Part shown: in pieces, positions 1-5,043 of the stretch
How the letters are laid out: each line of letters opens with the position of its first letter
Position numbering within the stretch: the stretch's first letter is position 1
Source: Mariprofundaceae bacterium
GTDB lineage: Bacteria > Pseudomonadota > Zetaproteobacteria > Mariprofundales > Mariprofundaceae
Direction: 5' to 3'
DNA: 6,416 nt
NCBI GenBank assembly: GCA_013139875.1
Contig: WSZY01000191.1
Location: forward strand, 1-6,416
Translations under genes and position numbers: made by a program
Notes under the pieces: model-generated
What the model was told of the DNA's origin: nothing
The model's database searches: none
Seen by the model: only the letters and a program-made list of their open reading frames with translations

Positions 1-148
1 CGGAGAGCCTTCTGTGCACCGGTGCACCGGCAGGAACCACCCACACTTCATCCAGGTTCAACCGCTCAATCGCAGCCTTTACCAATGCTTCATGGCCCAG
101 ATGTGGTGGATCAAAACAACCACCGAAAAGCCCGATTTTACGAATCAC
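1..148 (-). CDS. nadD: Nicotinate-nucleotide adenylyltransferase, N-terminal fragment (runs off the window)
   Basis: Only the first 49 codons are present; the gene continues beyond position 1. The translation begins MIRKIGLFGGCFDPPHLGHE, which carries the nucleotidyltransferase signature GGxFDPxHxGH (residues 9-19), with His16 and His19 as the HxGH nucleotide-binding pair. It is followed by a beta strand and loop, VWVVPAGAPVHRR, typical of bacterial NadD. The family transfers AMP from ATP to nicotinate mononucleotide, making nicotinate adenine dinucleotide in cytosolic NAD synthesis. Cys11 replaces the Thr or Ser more usual after the Gly pair. The start is a GTG: an in-frame stop lies at 173-175 and no ATG lies between it and the motif. 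The best Shine-Dalgarno match, AGGA at 160-163, is 11 nt away, longer than ideal. Position after proA agrees with known proteobacterial order. The family call is firm; the exact start is likely. Confidence 0.9.
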   Translation of the reverse strand, partial: MIRKIGLFGGCFDPPHLGHEALVKAAIERLNLDEVWVVPAGAPVHRRLS

Positions 149-154
149 GCCGAT

Positions 155-166
155 AACAGTCCTGTT
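155..166 (-). promoter_or_regulatory. nadD ribosome-binding region inside a short inverted repeat
   Basis: Read on the minus strand this is AACAG-GA-CTGTT, two 5-base complementary arms around GA. The only Shine-Dalgarno-like string before nadD, AGGA (160-163), lies inside it. The segment abuts the 14-bp palindrome at 166-179. A two-base loop is too tight for a full hairpin, so real pairing would be partial. Occlusion of nadD translation initiation is possible but is only an inference. Confidence 0.35.
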
Positions 167-289
167 GAATAGCTATTCAGATTGTCTCTGCGTTGTTTGA
201 GCACTAGGAAGAAACGCGCAATTTACTTCTGTAAATGAGCATTGATAACGCAGTGATCGGGCACCTCAGAGTGATCTGGAAGCTATTCA
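166..289. repeat. Structured inverted-repeat element between proA and nadD (MITE/REP-like)
   Basis: The outer arms TGAATAGCT (166-174) and AGCTATTCA (281-289) are perfect reverse complements. Pairing continues inward: 176-182 with 274-280 (one G-T), 183-184 with 272-273 (two G-T) and 186-190 with 267-271, with single-base bulges at 175 and 185. Further in, 191-194 pairs with 247-250, and a perfect 6-bp hairpin ATTTAC-TTCT-GTAAAT sits at 221-236. The left end is also a 14-bp palindrome of its own (166-179). I see no target-site duplication and no coding potential. The right arm overlaps the last bases of proA and supplies its stop codon. There is no run of T after either arm, so it is not a standard intrinsic terminator. 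That it is a dispersed intergenic repeat is an inference from its architecture. Confidence 0.6.
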
Positions 290-1548
290 CGAATTTCGCC
301 GTGGCCTAAGACAATCCACTTCTCAGTCGTCAGCCCTTCCAGCCCGACAGGCCCGCGAACATGAAGTCGATCAGTTGAAATACCGATCTCCGCACCAAGG
401 CCATATTCAAAACCATCGGCAAACCGGGTACTTGCATTGATCATCACCGAAGAGGAGTCCACCTCCCTGAGGAAACGCTGACCTGCATCGTAATCCTGAG
501 TCACAATGCTTTCGGTGTGGCCTGAACCATATTGCGTAATGTGATCGATTGCCTCATCGATCGAATCCACAAGCCGAACCGACAGTACGGGTGCGAGATA
601 CTCGGTTGCCCAGTCATCATCTGATGCCACTTTGACATCGAGCCTGCCGACCACAGCACGGAATCTGTTGCAGCCACGGATCTCTACACCTTTCTTCAGC
701 ATCTCTCTGGTGATATCAGCAGCCACATCAGCCGCATCCTTGTGAATCAGCAGTGTCTCCATTGCGTTGCAGACACCATAACGATGCGTCTTGGCATTCA
801 TGGCAATATTCATAGCCATCTCACGATCGGCATCGGCATCAATGTAGACATGGCATATTCCATCCAGATGCTTGATCACAGGCACTCTGGACTCTCTGGC
901 CACACGCTCGGTCAGGGAGCGGCCACCACGAGGAATGATGACATCAACATACGCTTCTGCCTTCAGCAGAGCTCCCACCAGAGCCCGGTCGGTAGAGTCC
1001 ACCAGCTGAACGGCATCCTGTGGCAGACCGGCATCCACCAGAGCCCTGCGCAGGCATGCGGCAACAGCACGATTGGAGTGAATCGCTTCTGAACCACCAC
1101 GCAGTATCACAGCGTTGCCCGACTTCAGGCAGAGTGCCGCTGCATCAGCAGTTACGTTCGGGCGTGACTCGTAGATCATACCGATCACGCCAAGAGGAAC
1201 CCGCATGTGTCCTACCTGAATACCGGAAGGCCTGTAAACCAGGTCACGAACAGCACCAACAGGATCAGGCAGAGCCGCAACCTGCTCCAGCCCCTCAGCC
1301 ATTGCCTCCACACGGTCAGCATCGAGTGCCAAGCGATCTTTCAACGCCGCATCAAGCCCGCTCTCATCTGCGGCCTTCATATCAAGTGCGTTGGCCGCAA
1401 GCACCTCGGCCATCTCCCTTCTCAGAATAGCTGCAGCAAGCTCCAGCGTATGGTTTTTCGATTTTGTGTCGACCATACGCATGGTTTTTGCTGCGACCCT
1501 GGCCTGTTCACCCAGCGTGCTCATGATATCCAGTGCATCACTACTCAT
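283..1548 (-). CDS. proA: Gamma-glutamyl phosphate reductase (glutamate-5-semialdehyde dehydrogenase)
   Basis: ProA catalyses the NADPH-dependent reduction of glutamyl-5-phosphate to glutamate-5-semialdehyde, the second step of proline synthesis in the cytosol. The 421-residue product is close to the E. coli length of 417. Visible family motifs are [16 protein letters not shown] (118-133), [12 protein letters not shown] (143-154), IPRGG (205-209), the catalytic cysteine in [12 protein letters not shown] (Cys260), [15 protein letters not shown], and [10 protein letters not shown] with [12 protein letters not shown] near the C terminus. I place the start at the ATG ending at 1548, because GGAG at 1555-1558 sits 6 nt upstream. 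The reading frame extends seven codons further to a TTG, which lacks a comparable site. It follows proB after 27 nt, so co-transcription with obg and proB is likely. The stop codon lies within the outer arm of the repeat element downstream. No key residue is missing. Confidence 0.97.
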   Translation of the reverse strand: MSSDALDIMSTLGEQARVAAKTMRMVDTKSKNHTLELAAAILRREMAEVLAANALDMKAADESGLDAALKDRLALDADRVEAMAEGLEQVAALPDPVGAVRDLVYRPSGIQVGHMRVPLGVIGMIYESRPNVTADAAALCLKSGNAVILRGGSEAIHSNRAVAACLRRALVDAGLPQDAVQLVDSTDRALVGALLKAEAYVDVIIPRGGRSLTERVARESRVPVIKHLDGICHVYIDADADREMAMNIAMNAKTHRYGVCNAMETLLIHKDAADVAADITREMLKKGVEIRGCNRFRAVVGRLDVKVASDDDWATEYLAPVLSVRLVDSIDEAIDHITQYGSGHTESIVTQDYDAGQRFLREVDSSSVMINASTRFADGFEYGLGAEIGISTDRLHVRGPVGLEGLTTEKWIVLGHGEIRE

Positions 1549-1554
1549 GTTTCT

Positions 1555-1558
1555 CTCC
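1555..1558 (-). promoter_or_regulatory. Shine-Dalgarno site of proA, decides its start codon
   Basis: The minus strand reads GGTGGAGAGAAACATG, giving a GGAG core 6 nt before the ATG at 1546-1548. This favours that ATG over the in-frame TTG at 1567-1569 and over the later ATG eight codons downstream, which has only a weak GGAT upstream. Confidence 0.75.
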
Positions 1559-1575
1559 ACCTGTTCCAATTCTCA

Positions 1576-2721
1576 TCAAGGATGACTCCCTTCTGACTCT
1601 GTCAGAACCAGATTATCACGATGAATAACCGAGGTGAAATCCACAAATCCCAGCACCTCTTCAATCTTCTCGCTACTGATACCGATCAGCTTGCGCATCT
1701 CATTAACATTATAGTTGCACAAGCCCCGTGCTATCACACCATCGGGAGCACATATTTCAACACACTCACCCTTATCAAACACCCCTTCAACAGCGGTCAT
1801 ACCGATTGGTAAAAGACTGCCTCCACCTTCGATAATAGCCCTGGCAGCACCTTTATCCACATGGATTTTTCCTGCCGGATGCAGAACGTCTGCAATCCAG
1901 TGCTGACGCCTGGATTGCCTGTCACCACCGCACAGAAAGAGCGAACCCACATCCTTGCCCTCAATCAGCTCAGCCAGAATATTTTCACTGTGACCATTCA
2001 CAATAGCTGCAGTGACTCCACCCCGGGTTGCAATGCGGGCAGCCTTCAGCTTGCTCACCATGCCACCCGTACCGAATGTACTACCGGTATCATCCGCCAT
2101 CTTCATAATCTCTGTCGTTAATGACTCAATGGTTGAGAGTCGCTCGGCAGCAGCGTTGCTGGCCGGATCTGCACTGAACAACCCATCCACATCGGTCATC
2201 ATTACCACCATATCAGCATCAACGAGCAGACTGACAAGTGCGCCTAATGTGTCGTTATCACCAAACTTGATCTCCTCTACAACAACCGTGTCATTCTCAT
2301 TCACAATAGGGACCACGCCTGCGGCAAAGAGAGTCTCACTGGTATTGCTTGCATTGAGATAACGGCGGCGATGCCTCAAGTCATCTTTTGTCAGTAACAG
2401 TTGTGCCACCTGAAGTCCGTGTTTCGCAAATGCCTGCTTATAGGCGTACATCAGCAGGGGTTGCCCAATGGCGGCGGCAGCCTGTTTTTCATGCACTGAG
2501 AGGTGTTTCTCCATCCACTGCATCTGTACCCGGCCAACTGCTACCGAGCCGGAAGTAACCAGGCAGACCTCTATGCCACGCTGCCGGAGCGCTACAATTT
2601 CCGCCACAATGCGTTCTACAGCAGGCATGCGAAGGCCATCATTCGCATCAGTTAAAAGCGAACTGCCAACCTTGACGACCATCCGCCGGATACGTCTGAG
2701 ATCAGATCGAGATTGAATCAC
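1576..2721 (-). CDS. proB: Glutamate 5-kinase with C-terminal PUA domain
   Basis: ProB phosphorylates the gamma-carboxylate of glutamate with ATP, the committed and normally proline-inhibited step of proline synthesis. The 381-residue product has the amino-acid kinase fold first: KVGSSLLT (17-24), VTSGSVAVG (55-63), IGQPLLM (85-91), NENDTV (141-146), FGDNDTLGA (153-161), TDVDGLF (176-182) and GTGGMVSKLKAA (217-228). After the linker with QSRRQHWI comes a PUA domain (about 284-370), as in the E. coli-type long form. The start is a GTG whose last two bases form part of the obg stop codon (GTGA, 2718-2721). GGAG at 2726-2729 precedes it by 4 nt. The next in-frame ATG (residue 14) would leave the kinase domain with almost no lead before the first motif. 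It lies between obg and proA, so it is very probably coupled to both. Confidence 0.97.
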   Translation of the reverse strand: MIQSRSDLRRIRRMVVKVGSSLLTDANDGLRMPAVERIVAEIVALRQRGIEVCLVTSGSVAVGRVQMQWMEKHLSVHEKQAAAAIGQPLLMYAYKQAFAKHGLQVAQLLLTKDDLRHRRRYLNASNTSETLFAAGVVPIVNENDTVVVEEIKFGDNDTLGALVSLLVDADMVVMMTDVDGLFSADPASNAAAERLSTIESLTTEIMKMADDTGSTFGTGGMVSKLKAARIATRGGVTAAIVNGHSENILAELIEGKDVGSLFLCGGDRQSRRQHWIADVLHPAGKIHVDKGAARAIIEGGGSLLPIGMTAVEGVFDKGECVEICAPDGVIARGLCNYNVNEMRKLIGISSEKIEEVLGFVDFTSVIHRDNLVLTESEGSHP

Positions 2722-3797
2722 GCTTCTCCATCCGTTCCTTCTGCCACATCTTCATACTCCTCTACACCATCTTCTGCAGCCTCTTCTCTGAACTCCTCAG
2801 CATGTACTGCCCGTACCCGGTCATACAGATCTCTCAGCAACTGCTGGATTCCCTCACCGGTCACAGACGAAACAGTATAATAGGTTAAACCCAGTTTCGC
2901 AGCTTCTTCCAGCAGAGGTTCACGATCCTCGTCCTGAATACTGTCCATTTTGTTGAGGACCAGCAGGCGGGGCTTATTGAACACACTCTCCCCATACCCT
3001 TTCAACTCAGCCTCGATCTCATTGAACTGATCGGTAATCGATATCCCTTCAGGGTGGGCCACATCCACCAGATGCAGCAACACCCGTGTACGTTCAATGT
3101 GCTTTAAAAAGCGGTGTCCAAGCCCTTTGCCTTCATGTGCACCCTCAATCAGGCCGGGGATGTCAGCCATGACAAAGCCATCACCATCATCCATGTATAT
3201 CTGCCCTAACGAAGGGGCAATCGTTGTAAACGGATAATCCGCAATCTTGGGCTTTGCATTCGAGACGCGTGAAATCAGGGTCGACTTGCCGGCATTCGGA
3301 AGCCCTACAAGGCCGACATCCGCCATCGATTTGAGCTCAAGAAAACGAATGCCGGACTCACCCTCAATGCCGGGCTGCGCATACCGTGGTGCACGATTGG
3401 TACTGGTTACAAAATGCGGGTTGCCAAGACCACCCGCACCACCTTTCGCAAGAAAGGCCTCCTGACCATCCCGGGTAAGGTCGAACAGTATCTCACCATG
3501 CTCATCTTTAACGACGGTCCCCAGCGGCACCTTAACAAAGACATCCTCGCCCATGCGGCCATGCATCTTTTTGCCTCTTCCCGAATGTCCGTTTTTGGCA
3601 AAAATCCGTTTGCGAAGATAGAGCTCCTGCAACGTATTCTTCTCATGGCTGGCAACAAGAACCACATGCCCGCCACGGCCTCCGTCACCACCGTCGGGGC
3701 CACCCTTGGGAATATACTTTTCACGACGCATCGATGAGCATCCGGGACCACCATTGCCGGCTTTGACCTCAATTTTTACTTCATCAATAAATCGCAT
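2718..3797 (-). CDS. obg: Obg-family GTPase (ObgE/CgtA), late 50S ribosome assembly
   Basis: Obg GTPases bind the 50S precursor and couple its maturation to guanine nucleotide levels. This 359-residue protein has the full proteobacterial layout. The glycine-rich Obg domain (about 1-158) begins MRFIDEVKIEVKAGNGGPGC and contains GGPDGGDGGRGG (32-43) and GGAGGLGNPHF. The G domain shows G1 GLPNAGKST (165-173), G2 in ADYPFTTI (186-193), G3 DIPG (212-215), G4 NKMD (282-285) and G5 in SSVTGEG (310-316). An acidic tail rich in Glu and Asp (about 334-359) closes it, as in E. coli ObgE. The ATG at 3795-3797 matches the conserved N terminus; AGG about 10 nt upstream is a modest ribosome-binding site. 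Genes rplU and rpmA usually precede obg, as here, but a terminator separates them, so obg may have its own promoter. The stop overlaps the proB start. Confidence 0.98.
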   Translation of the reverse strand: MRFIDEVKIEVKAGNGGPGCSSMRREKYIPKGGPDGGDGGRGGHVVLVASHEKNTLQELYLRKRIFAKNGHSGRGKKMHGRMGEDVFVKVPLGTVVKDEHGEILFDLTRDGQEAFLAKGGAGGLGNPHFVTSTNRAPRYAQPGIEGESGIRFLELKSMADVGLVGLPNAGKSTLISRVSNAKPKIADYPFTTIAPSLGQIYMDDGDGFVMADIPGLIEGAHEGKGLGHRFLKHIERTRVLLHLVDVAHPEGISITDQFNEIEAELKGYGESVFNKPRLLVLNKMDSIQDEDREPLLEEAAKLGLTYYTVSSVTGEGIQQLLRDLYDRVRAVHAEEFREEAAEDGVEEYEDVAEGTDGEA

Positions 3798-3831
3798 CGT
3801 GGATTAACCTATTCCTGTCATCTTCCATATC

Positions 3832-3859
3832 AAAGTATTCCAACTCTCACCTACCGCAA
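3832..3859 (-). promoter_or_regulatory. Possible promoter for obg-proB-proA (weak)
   Basis: On the minus strand TTGCGG (3854-3859) and TACTTT (3832-3837) are 16 nt apart and lie between the rpmA terminator and the obg start. Each hexamer matches the sigma-70 consensus only in part. A second candidate, TTGATA followed 16 nt later by TAGGTT, would leave almost no leader. Something must transcribe obg beyond the terminator, but the choice of promoter is uncertain. Confidence 0.25.
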
Positions 3860-3860
3860 C

Positions 3861-3879
3861 CCGGTTTGGGGCGAACCGG
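3861..3879 (-). other. Short hairpin just downstream of the rpmA terminator
   Basis: CCGGTT (3861-3866) and AACCGG (3874-3879) form a perfect 6-bp inverted repeat around a 7-nt loop. In transcripts reading through towards obg it would fold shortly after the terminator's T-rich stretch. No T run follows it, so it is not itself a classical terminator. Any role in obg leader structure or 3' end protection is speculative. Confidence 0.35.
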
Positions 3880-3895
3880 ACAGCGGAAACGAAAA

Positions 3896-3917
3896 GAGGG
3901 TGCCGATAAGCACCCTC
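3896..3917 (-). terminator. Intrinsic terminator after rpmA
   Basis: A perfect 8-bp stem, GAGGGTGC/GCACCCTC (3896-3903 and 3910-3917), encloses a 6-nt loop. On the minus strand it is followed directly by TTTTCGTTT (3887-3895). It lies 27 nt after the rpmA stop, so it should end most transcripts of the rpmE-rplU-rpmA operon. The stem is also symmetrical on the plus strand, but no plus-strand gene leads into it. Confidence 0.85.
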
Positions 3918-3943
3918 ATAAAGACCATCATTAGCCGACTGGT

Positions 3944-4192
3944 TCAGCTGGCAACACGAACCGTTGTGCGGCCTGCGCGTTTATAGTACTCAACCTTTCC
4001 ATCAGTCAATGCAAAAAGGGTGTAATCCCTGCCACAACCCACATTGTTACCCGGACGAATCTTTGTGCCGCGCTGACGAACCAGAATGTTTCCGGCAATC
4101 ACTACTTCACCGCCATACTTCTTCACGCCAAGGCGCTTGGAATTGGAATCGCGTCCATTATTGGAAGAACCGCCTGCTTTTTTATGTGCCAT
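3944..4192 (-). CDS. rpmA: 50S ribosomal protein L27
   Basis: L27 sits at the 50S peptidyl transferase region, where its N terminus reaches towards the tRNA acceptor ends. The 82-residue product begins [22 protein letters not shown] and contains [19 protein letters not shown] and [13 protein letters not shown], which are diagnostic. The basic start follows directly after Met, without the cleavable leader found in Firmicutes. The C terminus ([12 protein letters not shown]) is a few residues shorter than in E. coli, within normal family range. The gene starts 3 nt after the rplU stop, and its Shine-Dalgarno GAGGAG (4199-4204) lies within the last rplU codons, spaced 6 nt from the ATG, which implies tight translational coupling. 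A terminator follows. Confidence 0.98.
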   Translation of the reverse strand: MAHKKAGGSSNNGRDSNSKRLGVKKYGGEVVIAGNILVRQRGTKIRPGNNVGCGRDYTLFALTDGKVEYYKRAGRTTVRVAS

Positions 4193-4195
4193 CTC

Positions 4196-4678
4196 TTACT
4201 CCTCGCTTGCCTTTTTCGCTTTGGCAGCGGTCTTTTTAGCTGCAGGTTTGGCTGCTGACTTTGCTGCGGCCTTAGTTTTTGGAGCTGCCTTGGCCTTTGG
4301 AGCTGCTTTTGAAGCAGTCTTGGCTTCCGACTTCACTTCCGCTTTTGGTGCAGCCTTGGCCGCCCCGCCTGTGGCGGCAACCTTGGTAATCTCAACCTGT
4401 GTGTAGTCCTGACGATGCCCCTGGGTCAGACGATAATTTTTACGGCGATGCTTCTTGAAGACGATAACCTTCTTGCCGCGGCCTTCGTCAGTAACCACAG
4501 CAGATACGTTTGCTTTTGCCACATCTGTGCCGACTTTGATATCTGCACCTTCGCCAAGCATCAGTACGTTATCAAAGGTTACTTTCTTGCCAACCTCGGC
4601 ATCGAGCTTCTCAATGCGCAGAACATCGCCCTTCTGCACACGGTACTGCTTGCCGCCGGTTTTAATTACTGCATACAT
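4196..4678 (-). CDS. rplU: 50S ribosomal protein L21 with a long Ala/Lys/Pro-rich C-terminal tail
   Basis: L21 is a 50S protein that binds 23S rRNA. The first 100 residues form the complete family core: [14 protein letters not shown] at the N terminus, [10 protein letters not shown] in the middle, and [28 protein letters not shown] at the end of the RNA-binding domain. The typical length is about 103 residues, so residues 101-160 are an extension made almost only of Ala, Lys, Pro, Ser and Thr, with KAAPKAK-like units and an acidic end (SEE). Such a composition resembles histone H1-like tails and suggests a disordered cationic segment. Some proteobacterial L21 proteins are known to be extended. 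The start has GGAG (4688-4691) 9 nt upstream. It lies 21 nt after rpmE and 3 nt before rpmA. Confidence 0.97.
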   Translation of the reverse strand: MYAVIKTGGKQYRVQKGDVLRIEKLDAEVGKKVTFDNVLMLGEGADIKVGTDVAKANVSAVVTDEGRGKKVIVFKKHRRKNYRLTQGHRQDYTQVEITKVAATGGAAKAAPKAEVKSEAKTASKAAPKAKAAPKTKAAAKSAAKPAAKKTAAKAKKASEE

Positions 4679-4699
4679 ATCACTGTTCTCCGATCTCGA

Positions 4700-4912
4700 T
4701 TACGCAGCCTTAGCAGGCTTGCCATATTTCTTGTAGAAGCGCTCAACGCGGCCTTCCGTATCCATAATCTTCTGCTTACCGGTATAAAACGGGTGGCATG
4801 AAGAACAGATTTCAACTTTCAGATCGCCCGTGGTAGAGCGTGTCTCAAATGTGTTGCCGCATGAACATGTAACTTTAGCAGCGATGTATTCAGGATGAAT
4901 CTCGGCTTTCAC
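4700..4912 (-). CDS. rpmE: 50S ribosomal protein L31, zinc-binding type
   Basis: L31 bridges the large subunit to the small subunit head. The 70-residue product begins [20 protein letters not shown] and includes [12 protein letters not shown] and [13 protein letters not shown], all family hallmarks. Cys16, Cys18, Cys36 and Cys39 make a complete Zn-binding set, so this is the C+ form (RpmE1), not the zinc-independent YkgM/RpmE2 form. In several bacteria the C+ form serves as a zinc reserve; that is family knowledge, not visible here. The start codon is GTG at 4910-4912, preceded by AGGAG (4920-4924) at 7 nt, and the N terminus matches the family exactly from this codon. It leads the operon with rplU and rpmA. 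Confidence 0.98.
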   Translation of the reverse strand: MKAEIHPEYIAAKVTCSCGNTFETRSTTGDLKVEICSSCHPFYTGKQKIMDTEGRVERFYKKYGKPAKAA

Positions 4913-4943
4913 TTTCCTACTCCTGTATTTTCAAAGGGCGCGA

Positions 4944-4972
4944 TTTATACATTCGCAGCCAATATAATTCAA
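4944..4972 (-). promoter_or_regulatory. Sigma-70-type promoter for rpmE-rplU-rpmA
   Basis: On the minus strand TTGAAT (4967-4972) and TATAAA (4944-4949) are separated by exactly 17 nt, with an AT-rich stretch upstream (the T-rich end of the nuoN terminator). Initiation about 7 nt beyond the -10 box would leave a leader of roughly 25 nt before the GTG of rpmE. That leaves no room for a structured ribosomal protein leader. Confidence 0.7.
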
Positions 4973-4988
4973 GTTATAAATAACAGAA

Positions 4989-5016
4989 CGGGCATCCTGA
5001 TCTGCCGGAGCACCCG
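4989..5016 (-). terminator. Probable intrinsic terminator after nuoN
   Basis: Reading the minus strand, CGGGTGCTCC (5016 to 5007) pairs with GGATGCCCG (4997 to 4989) through a 9-bp stem with two G-U pairs and one bulged C around a 9-nt loop. It is followed by TTCTGTTATTTAT, which is T-rich but interrupted. It lies 27 nt after the nuoN stop and just before the rpmE promoter, where a transcript end is expected. Confidence 0.6.
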
Positions 5017-5043
5017 CCTTTTAACACTGAAACCACTTTAGAT

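Noticed and set aside
14..27. Perfect 14-bp palindrome GTGCACCGGTGCAC
   Set aside because: It lies inside nadD and encodes part of the conserved Pro-Ala-Gly-Ala-Pro-Val-His stretch; a chance palindrome in coding sequence is the simplest reading.
149..282. A small gene or classical intrinsic terminator between proA and nadD
   Set aside because: No start codon with a ribosome-binding site opens a worthwhile frame, and no stem here is followed by a T run; the structured repeat explains the sequence better.
742..1596. Plus-strand open frames opposite proA
   Set aside because: They lie wholly or mostly antisense to a gene with full family motifs, lack convincing ribosome-binding sites, and their translations show no recognisable domain.
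1621..2716. Plus-strand open frames opposite proB
   Set aside because: Short antisense shadows of proB with biased, low-complexity composition and no family similarity that I can see.
3407..3772. 121-codon minus-strand frame inside obg in another phase
   Set aside because: It is nested in the strongly conserved Obg domain; its open frame is explained by the glycine-rich coding sequence, and the product resembles nothing known to me.
3964..4801. Plus-strand open frames opposite rpmA, rplU and rpmE
   Set aside because: Antisense shadows; the Ala-rich one simply reflects the Lys/Ala codons of the L21 tail on the other strand.
4913..4943. Ribosomal protein leader or riboswitch before rpmE
   Set aside because: The predicted leader is only about 25 nt and shows no stem apart from the Shine-Dalgarno region.
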